A stretch of 64,000 nt of DNA from positions 62,001 through 126,000 of the forward strand of contig NZ_JAAWWD010000060.1 in NCBI RefSeq assembly GCF_021404545.1, in the 5' to 3' direction. Under the pieces are notes generated by a model. That model was not told the DNA's origin. It did no database searches and saw only the letters and a program-made list of their open reading frames with translations. The stretch's first letter is position 1. Every line of letters begins with the position of its first letter. Origin of the DNA: Aestuariivita sp. (GTDB taxonomy: Bacteria; Pseudomonadota; Alphaproteobacteria; Rhodobacterales; Rhodobacteraceae). Position numbers and translations under genes: made by a program. This document shows positions 25,957 to 34,341 of the stretch, in pieces.

Positions 25957-27776
25957 CAATACCCGCTATCGGTGGTCAGCACGAAATGCCCCGGCTCGAC
26001 CTCATCGTATTCGGACGGCGCGGGCTCATAGCCGATGGGATGAATGGGCGACGGGATCGGTTTGAAATTGAGATCCTTTTCGGCCTTGCGCTTGCGCGGA
26101 TCGGCGATGGGTACGGCCTTCATCAATGCCTGGGTATAAGCATGCTGGGGGTTCTCGAACACGCGGGCGCGCGGCCCCATCTCGACGATGCGACCCAGAT
26201 ACATCACGCCCACATCATGGCTGACCCGTTCGACCACGGCCATGTCGTGGCTGATAAACAGATAGCTCAGCCCCAGATCGGCCTGAAGCTCCATCATCAG
26301 GTTCAGGACCTGCGCCTGCACCGACACGTCCAGAGCCGAAACCGCCTCATCCGCGATGATCAACTTGGGGTTCAGCGCCAGCGCACGGGCAATCGCGATC
26401 CTTTGCCGCTGGCCACCCGACATCTCATGCGGGTACCGGCGCATGAAGCTGCGCGGCAGATGCACCCGGTCAAAAAGGCTGGCGACGCGGTCCTGCAACT
26501 CGGACCCGGACGCGATATTGTAATTGCGCATCGGCTCGGAGACCTGGTCCATCAGTTGCATCTGCGGGTTGAGCGACGCAAACGGATCCTGGAAGATCAT
26601 CTGCATATCCAGACGTGCGCGGCGCAGCCCGCCGGTATCCAGCTTCATCACGTCGGTGCCGTCGATGTCGATCTGGCCCGACTGAGGTTCGACCAGACGC
26701 AGGATCGACCGACCGGCGGTGGATTTTCCACACCCCGATTCGCCCACAAGGCTGAGCGTGCGGCCCTTGTTGAGGGTAAACGACACATCCTCGACCGCGT
26801 GGACATTTGCCACCGTGCGGCGAAAGAACCCACCCTTGACCGGAAACCGCGTGGTCAGGTTCTTGACGGTCAGCAGAACCTCGTCGGTGCCGGGGATCGG
26901 CTCGATCTTCTGGCCCTCGACGCCCAGCAGTTTCATCGGTTCGGGGCAGGCTTTGCCGCGCATCTCGCCCAGTTTCGGGACGGCCGCCAGCAGCGCCTTG
27001 GTGTAATCGTGCTTGGGGTTCTCGAAAATCTCCTCGACGGGCCCTTCCTCGACCTTGTTGCCACGGTACATGACCACCACGCGGTCGGCCATCTGGGCCA
27101 CGACAGCCATATCGTGGGTGATGAACATCACCGCCGTGCCCGTCTCGCGTTTGAGCCGGTCCATTAGCGCCAGGATCTCGGCCTGGATCGTCACATCAAG
27201 CGCGGTCGTCGGCTCATCCGCGATCAAGAGCCGCGGCTCGCAGGCCAGCGCCATGGCGATGACCACCCGCTGGCGCATACCGCCAGACAGCTCATGCGGA
27301 TATTGTTGCAGGCGCCGCTCCGGTTCGGGAATGCGCACCTGCCTGAGCAGCTCCAATGCGCGTGCTTCCGCCTCGCGCTGGGTCAGACCCTTGTGCAGGC
27401 GCAGCCCTTCGGTCAACTGCCGTCCGACGGTAAAGACCGGGTTGAGCGCGGTCATCGGCTCCTGAAAGATCATACCGATCTCATTGCCGCGAATACCGCG
27501 CATCACCTCCTGACCGGCCGTGGCCAGATCGAACTCGGACCCATCGCGCCGGTCGAACATCAATTGTCCCCCGGCAATGGCCCCGCCGCCAAACTCCACC
27601 AGCCGCATCAGCGACAGCGACGAGACCGACTTGCCGGACCCGGATTCGCCCACGACACAGACGGTTTCTCCGGGGTGGATATCGAATGAAACGTCCTCGA
27701 CCCCCACGACCGGTCCGTCCTTGGTCTGAAACTCGACCCTCAGTCCCTTGATCTGTGCAATCGCGTGATCCAGCAC
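25956..27776 (-). CDS. Fused dipeptide/oligopeptide ABC transporter ATP-binding protein (DppD-DppF)
   Basis: A 606-residue protein with two ABC modules in one chain, like YejF/GsiA. Module 1 has Walker A GESGSGKS, signature LSGGMRQR and Walker B LLIADEPTTALD; module 2 has GESGCGKS, MSGGQRQR and LIIADEAVSALD. Both halves end with the PET-transporter extension (KHDYTKALLAAVP, QHAYTQALMKAVP) that in DppD/OppF types can carry an Fe-S motif or stabilises the dimer. It powers the permease pair encoded divergently at 29.8-31.8 kb. It is the first gene of the minus-strand operon that continues into VOC, SDR and ArgE-like genes. Confidence 0.95.
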   Translation of the reverse strand: MLDHAIAQIKGLRVEFQTKDGPVVGVEDVSFDIHPGETVCVVGESGSGKSVSSLSLMRLVEFGGGAIAGGQLMFDRRDGSEFDLATAGQEVMRGIRGNEIGMIFQEPMTALNPVFTVGRQLTEGLRLHKGLTQREAEARALELLRQVRIPEPERRLQQYPHELSGGMRQRVVIAMALACEPRLLIADEPTTALDVTIQAEILALMDRLKRETGTAVMFITHDMAVVAQMADRVVVMYRGNKVEEGPVEEIFENPKHDYTKALLAAVPKLGEMRGKACPEPMKLLGVEGQKIEPIPGTDEVLLTVKNLTTRFPVKGGFFRRTVANVHAVEDVSFTLNKGRTLSLVGESGCGKSTAGRSILRLVEPQSGQIDIDGTDVMKLDTGGLRRARLDMQMIFQDPFASLNPQMQLMDQVSEPMRNYNIASGSELQDRVASLFDRVHLPRSFMRRYPHEMSGGQRQRIAIARALALNPKLIIADEAVSALDVSVQAQVLNLMMELQADLGLSYLFISHDMAVVERVSHDVGVMYLGRIVEMGPRARVFENPQHAYTQALMKAVPIADPRKRKAEKDLNFKPIPSPIHPIGYEPAPSEYDEVEPGHFVLTTDSGY

Positions 27777-28045
27777 CTGCCGTCCCCTTTATCAGTCACC
27801 CCGAAACGCTAAGACTACGCGCTAGGCAGTGTCAAACCAATCGCGCGGATTTCCCAACGGCAAGGCTTGCATTTTTCCAAAACTCTGTTTCGATGAACAG
27901 GTACCCGTTTAGGCAGGCGGCGCGGCTTGGTAGCACCATCTGGTATTACGCAAGCTTCTCAGTTACTTGCCACAAGAACGGCAACAACGGGCCCGCAGAG
28001 TATGCGGCCAGTAACGGGACCAACGTGTCCGACATGGAGTGATAA

Positions 28046-29755
28046 ATGAAACTCAAGACCCTTTTGATGGGTGCAATTGCGTCCGCCGCATTTGCCCCCG
28101 CCGCCTTTGCCGAGCGCGGTTCGGACGGCAATGTCAGCATTATCTATTGGCAAGCGCCATCGATTCTGAACCCGTTCCTGTCGGGCGGCACCAAGGATGT
28201 GGAATCCGCCTCATTGGTGATCGAACCGCTGGCGCGGTACAATCAAGATGGCGAGCTGGTGCCCTGGCTGGTGGACGAAGTGCCCACCGTCGCCAATGGC
28301 GGCGTGAACCAAGAGCTGACCCAGATCACGTGGAACATCACGCCCGGTATCCTGTGGTCTGATGGCACGCCCTTCACCTCGGCGGATGTGAAATTCACCT
28401 ATGATTATTGCACCCACCCCGATGGCGGCTGTGCGCAGGTCACCAAGTTTGAAGGGGTCGAAAGCGTGGAAACGCCCGACGACCTGACCGTCATCGTGAA
28501 CTTCGCCCAGCCGACGCCGTTCCCCTACGGACCCTTCGTCGGCGGCGAGAGCCCGATCCTGCAAGCCGCGCAATTTGCCGATTGCTTGGGCGCACGCGCC
28601 CCTGAATGCACCGAGCAGAACTTCAACCCAATCGGCACCGGCCCCTTTGTCGTGGATGAGTTCAAGCCCAACGACGTGATCACCATGTCGGCCAATCCCA
28701 ACTTTCGCGATCCGTCCAAACCGGCCTTTGCGACGCTGACCTTCAAGGGCGGCGGCGATGCCACGGCGGCGGGCCGCGCGGTGATGGAGACGGGCGAGTT
28801 CGACTATGCCTGGAACCTGCAACTGGCGCCCGACGTGATCGCGCAGATGGAAGCGGGCGGCAAAGGCACTCCGGTGGCAGGCTTTGGCCCGCTGGTCGAG
28901 CGGATCAAGCTCAATAACACCAATGCCGATCCCTCCCTGCCCGAAGGCGAGCGTTCGACTGCGATGCATCCGCACCCGTTCCTGCGCGACCCGGCGGTCT
29001 ATAACGCCATGTCGCTGGCCATCGACCGGCCGCTGCTGGTGGAAATCGGCTATGGCCAGGCGGGTCGTGTAACCTGCAACTGGGTCCCTGCCCCGGCCGC
29101 CGTGAACTCTGACACCTTCACCTGCGACACGCAGGATATCGAAGCGGCCAAGGCGATGCTGGAAGAGGCAGGATATGTCGACACCAATGGTGACGGCATC
29201 CGCGAAACGCCTGATGGGCAAGAGATGCGGATCCTCTACCAGACCTCGACCAACGCTGTGCGCCAGGACTTCCAGGCGCTGATCAAGCAGTGGTGGAGCG
29301 AGATCGGCATTGACGCCGAACTGCGCAACGTGAACGCATCCGTCTTCTTTGGCGGTGACCCGGGCTCGCCCGACACCTTCCAGAAGTTCTATGCCGATGT
29401 GCAGATGTACGCCAACACCTTCAACGGCACCGATCCGCAGTCCTATTTGGGCAACATGCTCTGCGACAAGGCCCCGCGCCCGGAAACGCAGTGGCAGGGC
29501 GAAAACATCGCGCGGTTCTGCATGGAAGAGTATGACGCGCTGCATGCGACACTGACCACCACCGCCGGCGCGGAGGAACGCGCGGCGATTGCCCGCCAGC
29601 TCAACGACATGGCCGTCGGCAATGGCGCAATGATCCCGCTGGTGCATCGCGGTCGTCTTTCGGCCCATGCCAACACGCTGGGTGGCGTCATCCTGAACGT
29701 GTGGGACAGCGAGCTTTGGAACGTGGCGGACTGGTATCGCCTCGAAGGGTCCTAA
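28046..29755 (+). CDS. Peptide/oligopeptide ABC transporter substrate-binding protein (SBP family 5)
   Basis: A 569-residue periplasmic binding protein with a signal peptide ending PAAFA (cleavage after about residue 22). Family 5 landmarks follow: IIYWQAPSILNPFLSGGTKDVESASLV, LTQITWNITPGILWSDGTPFTSADVKFTYDY and GTGPFVVDEFKPNDVITMSANPNF. Cysteine pairs (for example around CTHPDGGC and CLGARAPEC) suggest disulphides. Family 5 proteins bind peptides, opines, nickel or amino-acid conjugates; ligand cannot be read off. It is first in the plus-strand half of the divergent importer locus, and a stable hairpin follows it. Confidence 0.92.
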   Translation: MKLKTLLMGAIASAAFAPAAFAERGSDGNVSIIYWQAPSILNPFLSGGTKDVESASLVIEPLARYNQDGELVPWLVDEVPTVANGGVNQELTQITWNITPGILWSDGTPFTSADVKFTYDYCTHPDGGCAQVTKFEGVESVETPDDLTVIVNFAQPTPFPYGPFVGGESPILQAAQFADCLGARAPECTEQNFNPIGTGPFVVDEFKPNDVITMSANPNFRDPSKPAFATLTFKGGGDATAAGRAVMETGEFDYAWNLQLAPDVIAQMEAGGKGTPVAGFGPLVERIKLNNTNADPSLPEGERSTAMHPHPFLRDPAVYNAMSLAIDRPLLVEIGYGQAGRVTCNWVPAPAAVNSDTFTCDTQDIEAAKAMLEEAGYVDTNGDGIRETPDGQEMRILYQTSTNAVRQDFQALIKQWWSEIGIDAELRNVNASVFFGGDPGSPDTFQKFYADVQMYANTFNGTDPQSYLGNMLCDKAPRPETQWQGENIARFCMEEYDALHATLTTTAGAEERAAIARQLNDMAVGNGAMIPLVHRGRLSAHANTLGGVILNVWDSELWNVADWYRLEGS

Positions 29756-29770
29756 GCCCCTTGTGATCTC

Positions 29771-29804
29771 AGGTGCGACCCCGGCATTTCGCGGGGTCGC
29801 ACCT
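29771..29804 (+). promoter_or_regulatory. Intercistronic hairpin after the binding-protein gene
   Basis: AGGTGCGACCCCG (29771-29783) pairs exactly with 29792-29804 around an eight-base loop. It lies in the 94-base gap between binding protein and permease. Such stems usually protect or partially terminate the message so that binding protein is made in excess over permease; there is no T-tract, which favours protection. Confidence 0.65.
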
Positions 29805-29849
29805 CATTTCATCCAATAAGAACAGACTAATCTGCAAAGGCGCCCTTGA

Positions 29850-30857
29850 ATGCTGACCTTTACGATCAGGCGGCTAGTCCTGGCCATTCCGACGCTTTTG
29901 TTCATCAGTTTGGTGATCTTCCTTCTGCTGGAGCTTGCCCCCGGCGATCCCATGGCGCAGGTGCCGCTTACCGTGCCGCCGGAAGTCAAAGAACGCATGC
30001 GCGAAGCGCTGGGACTGGGCCAGCCCTGGCCGATCCGCTACTGGAAATGGCTGGTGCAGTTCTTCTGGATCGAGCCGCAGGTCCTGATCGATTATTATTT
30101 CGGCACCACATTCAGTGCCGATGATCTGCGGGTGATCAGCTGGCAGACCCGCTCGCCGGTGATGGACATCGTGGTGCAGCGTCTGCCCCAGACCCTGTGG
30201 GTCGTGGGCACTGCCTATGTGGTGGGGATCCTGATCGCCCTGCCGGTGGGCATCTACTCGGCCTACAGGCAGTATTCGTGGTTCGACAATGCTGGTACCT
30301 TTGTAACCATGGTCGGCTTTTCGGTGCCGCCATTCTTCTCCGGCGTTCTGGTGATCGTGATCTTTTCGGTGCAACTGGGCTGGTTCCCGTCGATCTATGA
30401 CACCACGCTCAGGGTGACCGATTGGGACAGTTTGGTCCTCCAGCTGCAACAGATGGTCATGCCGGTGATGGTGCTGGCCCTTCAGATCACGTCCCAGATC
30501 AGCCGGTTCATGCGCGCCTCAATGCTGGACAATCTCAACCAGGATTACGTGCGCACCGCCCGCGCCAAAGGTCTGCGCGAGAAATCGGTGGTTCTGGTGC
30601 ATGTGCTGCGCAATTCGATGATCCCGGTTGTCACGGTCATCGCGCTGGGTATTCCGGGCATCTTTGGCGGTGCGATCATCACCGAACAGGTGTTCAAGGT
30701 GAACGGCATCGGCCAGCTTCTGATCACCGCCATTCAGGCCAATGACCTGCCGATGGTGCAGACCCTGACCTTTATCTTTGCGGTGCTGATCGTGCTCTTC
30801 AACCTCATCGCAGACGTGCTTTACGGGCTGCTTGACCCGAGGATCCGCTATGACTGA
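29850..30857 (+). CDS. Peptide ABC transporter permease (DppB type)
   Basis: A 335-residue inner-membrane permease. The N-terminal membrane segment TIRRLVLAIPTLLFISLVIFLLLELAPGDP is the DppB/OppB hallmark, followed by an insert and five further hydrophobic segments. The cytoplasmic EAA-like loop that contacts the ATPase is RASMLDNLNQDYVRTARAKGL, and the C-terminus is LIADVLYGLLDPRIRYD. The start follows a purine-rich AAAGGCG. It overlaps dppC by eight bases. Confidence 0.94.
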   Translation: MLTFTIRRLVLAIPTLLFISLVIFLLLELAPGDPMAQVPLTVPPEVKERMREALGLGQPWPIRYWKWLVQFFWIEPQVLIDYYFGTTFSADDLRVISWQTRSPVMDIVVQRLPQTLWVVGTAYVVGILIALPVGIYSAYRQYSWFDNAGTFVTMVGFSVPPFFSGVLVIVIFSVQLGWFPSIYDTTLRVTDWDSLVLQLQQMVMPVMVLALQITSQISRFMRASMLDNLNQDYVRTARAKGLREKSVVLVHVLRNSMIPVVTVIALGIPGIFGGAIITEQVFKVNGIGQLLITAIQANDLPMVQTLTFIFAVLIVLFNLIADVLYGLLDPRIRYD

Positions 30858-31845
30858 CCCCGCAGCCGAGATTCATTATGACGATAAGGGCGTTGTCGAG
30901 GCAATCCCGACCAGACCGCCGCGCAGCCAATGGGCCGAGGTCTGGCAACAGCTCAAGGCCCACAAGGGCGCGATGGCGGGGGCGTATCTGTTTATCTTCA
31001 TCGTGCTCGCGGTGATGGTCGGCCCCTTTATCTGGCATGCCGACCCGCAGTTCCTGCCACAGGGGCGTGACTTCATCAATCTGCGCGATACACGGCCCAT
31101 CTATACGGCGCTGTGGGACAGCGGCGCCAAGGTGAACTGGGCCCATCCGCTGGGCACCGACAATCTGGGACGCGACACGCTGGCGCGGCTTTTGTCGGGC
31201 GGTCGGGTGTCGATTGCCGTGGGTCTGACGGCGATGGTGCTGTCGATCCTGTTGGGCACGCTGGTGGGCGTGGTCGCGGGGTTCTTTCGCAAGTTCGACG
31301 GCCCGCTGATGCGCCTGACCGACCTCTTCCTCGCGCTGCCCCTGCTGCCGCTGATCCTGGTGGCCTCACTGTTGTTCCGCGAACCGCTGTCAAATACCTT
31401 TGGCACCGAGGGGGGCATCTTTATACTTATCGTGGCCCTGATCGGGATCACCTCATGGATGCAGACCGCGCGGATCGTGCGCGGCGATGTTCTGGCCCTG
31501 AAAGAGCGTGAGTTCGTCCTGGCCGCCCGGTCCGTGGGCACAAACCCGATCCAGTTGATGATCCGCCACCTGCTGCCCAATGTGCTGTCGCCGATCATGG
31601 TGTCGGCCACGCTGGGCATTGCCACGGCGATCATCACCGAAAGCGCCCTGTCGTTCCTGGGCTTTGGTTTCCCCCCCGATTTTCCGACCTGGGGGCGGCT
31701 GTTGAATGACAGCGTGGACCGCATGGTTCTTTATCCAGAACGGGTGATTTGGCCGGGGCTGCTGATCTCGCTCACCGTGCTTAGCGTGAACTATCTGGGC
31801 GACGGTCTGCGCGACGCGCTGGACCCGCGCATCCGGGGTCGGTGA
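30850..31845 (+). CDS. Peptide ABC transporter permease (DppC type)
   Basis: A 331-residue partner of the preceding permease. The ATG at 30850 overlaps the dppB stop by eight bases; an in-frame GTG/ATG-like start upstream would lie inside dppB and is less likely. The N-terminal cytoplasmic stretch precedes AYLFIFIVLAVMVGPFIW, then HPLGTDNLGRDTLARLLSGGRVSIAVGL, the classic DppC motif, and the ATPase-contact loop EREFVLAARSVGTNPIQLMIRHLLPN. It forms the translocation channel with DppB. Confidence 0.94.
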   Translation: MTDPAAEIHYDDKGVVEAIPTRPPRSQWAEVWQQLKAHKGAMAGAYLFIFIVLAVMVGPFIWHADPQFLPQGRDFINLRDTRPIYTALWDSGAKVNWAHPLGTDNLGRDTLARLLSGGRVSIAVGLTAMVLSILLGTLVGVVAGFFRKFDGPLMRLTDLFLALPLLPLILVASLLFREPLSNTFGTEGGIFILIVALIGITSWMQTARIVRGDVLALKEREFVLAARSVGTNPIQLMIRHLLPNVLSPIMVSATLGIATAIITESALSFLGFGFPPDFPTWGRLLNDSVDRMVLYPERVIWPGLLISLTVLSVNYLGDGLRDALDPRIRGR

Positions 31846-32417
31846 GCGTTCACACAGAGCCGGTGACCCCGGATCGCTGGGGCGATCTGGAAACCCTGTT
31901 TGAGGAAGCCAGTGCGACGCGCAATTGCTGGTGCATGTGGTGGCGGATCGCGGGCACTGCCTGGCGCGACACCGACAAGGGATCGCGTAAGCAGTCATTC
32001 TCGGCTCTGGTCGCCACAGGCCCGCCGCCGGGCCTGCTGGCCTATGACAAGGCTATGCCAATTGGATGGGTCCAGATCACGCCCCGCGCGGTCCTGCCCC
32101 GCTTTAACGCCGCGCGCACGGCCAAACCCGACACGGACGCGGATCTGGATGCTGTCTGGGCGCTGTCGTGTTTCTATATCGCGCGCAGTCACCGGCGCAC
32201 CGGAGTGATGGCCCGGCTGGCGCAAGACGCCTGCCTCTGGGCGGCCAGGCAGGGCGCGCACAGCGTCGAGGCCGCCGCCCTGCGCCCCGGCAAACCGCTG
32301 CAATGGAGCGACGGCTATACCGGCCTTTCCAGCGCGCTGACCAGGGCAGGATTTGAAACCGTCGAACCGCGCGGCACCCGGCGCGTGCTGATGCGCTGGC
32401 ATCCCCGCACGGCTTGA
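31842..32417 (+). CDS. GNAT family N-acetyltransferase
   Basis: A 191-residue GNAT protein with the group-specific N-terminal motif ATRNCWCMWWRIAG and the acetyl-CoA binding strand-loop CFYIARSHRRTGVMARLAQDAC. The start is a GTG at 31842 overlapping the dppC stop (GTGA), so it is coupled to the importer genes. In a locus full of amide hydrolases an acetyltransferase could protect or recycle an amine, but the acceptor is unknown. Confidence 0.82.
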   Translation: MSVHTEPVTPDRWGDLETLFEEASATRNCWCMWWRIAGTAWRDTDKGSRKQSFSALVATGPPPGLLAYDKAMPIGWVQITPRAVLPRFNAARTAKPDTDADLDAVWALSCFYIARSHRRTGVMARLAQDACLWAARQGAHSVEAAALRPGKPLQWSDGYTGLSSALTRAGFETVEPRGTRRVLMRWHPRTA

Positions 32418-32421
32418 CGGG

Positions 32422-33702
32422 CTATTTGATCTTGCCCCTGATGCGGCGGATCAACCCCCAGACCAGCAGCACCACGGGCACCGTCACAATCGCCACCAGC
32501 GCCCCTTCGGACAGCCCCGTGGCATCGCTGAGCGGATAGAGCAGATAGCCCGCCAGCGACACCGCGTAATAGCTGATCGCCACAACCGACAGCCCCTCGA
32601 CCGTGTGTTGCAGGCGCAGCTGCATATCGGCGCGCCGATCCATGCTTTCCAGGAGTTTCTGGTTCTGCGCGCTCCGCTCCACATCGACCCGTGTCCGCAA
32701 GAGATCCCCCGCCCGGATCGCCCTGTCGGCAAGCGCCTGAAGGCGCATTTCGGTCGATTTGACTGTCCGCATCGCAGGCTCATAGCGGCGCACCATGAAC
32801 TCCGCAAAGGTCTGACGGCCCTTGAATCGCCCCTCGCGCAGCGCGGCGATACGCTGCATCACGATGGCCTCATACGCCCCTGTCGCGCCAAAGCGAAACG
32901 AGCTCTTGGCGGAGGTCGCCTCCAGCTCGGCCGAGATCGCCAAGAGCTTGGGCAAGGTCTCCTCCGCCGGTATCTCTCCGGAGGTCATGTCGCCCATCAG
33001 TTCGGTCAGGCGCGTGTCCAGCTCTCCGATCCGGGGCGAAAGACTGCGCACCCGGGAAAACCCCAGCATCGACATGGACTTGTAGGTTTCGACCTCACAC
33101 AGGCGCTGCACGATCCGGCCCAGCCGCCTGCTGCCTGTATCGGCATTGGCAAAAACGGCAAAGCGCAGATGTCCCGCCGGATCGATGCGGAAATCCCCGG
33201 CCACGACCGCATTGTCATCCAGCACGGTGCTGACCGCCAGACTTTCGGGCACGAACCACTCCGCCAAATGCGCTTCGATCTGGGTATCGGCGGGCCGCGC
33301 GTCCAGACGGATATGGGCCGAGGTGATGCGCTGACCGGGTGCGGCGTCCAGCCACTCCTCGGGGAAAACCTCGAAATCTGCGGGATCGAAGGCCCGGTCG
33401 CTCAGCCCGTCGGAAAACGCCGTATAGGTCACGAATTCGGTGTGCTGCTCCCACTTCATCCGATAGCGCCCGATCTGCCCTGAAAAATGCGTGGCCCCGG
33501 GTTGGGGATGGGGCGCGCCGTATTTGTCCAGCAGCGTTGTCAGATGCGCCAGATCCGCCGCGCGGTCGCGGCCCGCGGCATCGGTCGGTTGCTTGAACGC
33601 GATATAGACGACCGTGCAGGGTGTCGCCATCGTCGGAAACGGGCGGGCATGCAGCTCATTGGCGAGCTTATAGCGCAAAGGGTGATCTTCGATGGGGGCC
33701 AT
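32422..33702 (-). CDS. DUF3422 family membrane-anchored protein
   Basis: A 426-residue DUF3422 protein by its N-terminal motif HPLRYKLANELHARPFP and length. The long middle is helical, with RVRSLSPRIGELDTRLTELM and a region rich in charged heptads; two hydrophobic segments close to the C-terminus (GLSVVAISYYAVSLAGYLLYPL and GALVAIVTVPVVLLVWGLI) make it an inner-membrane protein with a large cytoplasmic domain. It resembles the CorA-like overall layout, but no GMN motif is present. Function unknown. It converges with the GNAT gene, four bases between stops. Confidence 0.85.
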   Translation of the reverse strand: MAPIEDHPLRYKLANELHARPFPTMATPCTVVYIAFKQPTDAAGRDRAADLAHLTTLLDKYGAPHPQPGATHFSGQIGRYRMKWEQHTEFVTYTAFSDGLSDRAFDPADFEVFPEEWLDAAPGQRITSAHIRLDARPADTQIEAHLAEWFVPESLAVSTVLDDNAVVAGDFRIDPAGHLRFAVFANADTGSRRLGRIVQRLCEVETYKSMSMLGFSRVRSLSPRIGELDTRLTELMGDMTSGEIPAEETLPKLLAISAELEATSAKSSFRFGATGAYEAIVMQRIAALREGRFKGRQTFAEFMVRRYEPAMRTVKSTEMRLQALADRAIRAGDLLRTRVDVERSAQNQKLLESMDRRADMQLRLQHTVEGLSVVAISYYAVSLAGYLLYPLSDATGLSEGALVAIVTVPVVLLVWGLIRRIRGKIK

Positions 33703-33920
33703 AGCAGTATCCTTTGCAGCTCAGATGGCATGCCGTTCTCCTAATTTCAAGAAAAATAGGTTGTTAATCAATGCGTTGCGAGAATGCAATTGTATGCCGT
33801 CCGCTATCCGGGCAGTCATGGCGTTGATCTGGCATCGAATTTCGCACGCATCACCCCACAAAGGTGATTTGGCCTGATCGCTGGACCGGTCTAGGCTGAG
33901 CGCAAACGGAGGTGCCCAGC

Positions 33921-34298
33921 ATGGAAAAGGTAACCGGTATCGGTGGCGTGTTCTTTCGCGCCAAGGACCCGGCGACGCTCAAGGACTGGTACGCCACCCA
34001 TCTGGGTGTCGGCTGGAGCGATGAGGCGCCCTGGCAGCAACAACAGGGGTTTACGATCTTCGAACCCTTTGCCCAGGACACGACGTATTTCGGGCGCCCG
34101 GATCAAGGCTGGATGATCAATTTCCGGGTCGACGATCTGGACGCCATGATCGCACAGCTTGAGGCCGCGCAGATCGCCGTTCAAGCCCGGGCCGAATGGA
34201 ACGGCCCCGTGGGCCGCTTTGCCCGCGTCCATGACCCTGAAGGCAATCCGATCGAGCTTTGGGAGCCCGCGAACGAAACGGCCCCGGAGGCGGAGTGA
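33921..34298 (+). CDS. VOC (glyoxalase-like) family protein
   Basis: A 125-residue VOC protein, with GIGGVFFRAKDPATLKDWYATHLGVGW at the N-terminus and GRFARVHDPEGNPIELWEPA at the C-terminus; the latter contains the Glu metal ligand typical of glyoxalase-like folds. The ATG at 33921 has GGAGG nine bases upstream; an in-frame GTG at 33912 sits on top of that Shine-Dalgarno and is rejected. It is monocistronic and converges on pntB. Confidence 0.83.
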   Translation: MEKVTGIGGVFFRAKDPATLKDWYATHLGVGWSDEAPWQQQQGFTIFEPFAQDTTYFGRPDQGWMINFRVDDLDAMIAQLEAAQIAVQARAEWNGPVGRFARVHDPEGNPIELWEPANETAPEAE

Positions 34299-34314
34299 AC
34301 CGCGCCCCGGGGCC
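34280..34314. terminator. Hairpin spanning the VOC stop codon, convergent with pntB
   Basis: GGCCCCGG (34280-34287) pairs with CCGGGGCC (34307-34314). The stem encloses the VOC stop codon and lies 28 bases from the pntB stop, the usual place for a shared terminator. No strong T-tract. Confidence 0.5.
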
Positions 34315-34341
34315 GTGATCTGTCTCAGGCCGTGCTTTGGA

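Noticed and set aside
33761-33771. FNR-like TTGTT...ATCAA before the VOC gene
   Set aside because: The half-sites are one base apart, not four, and the first half does not match TTGAT.
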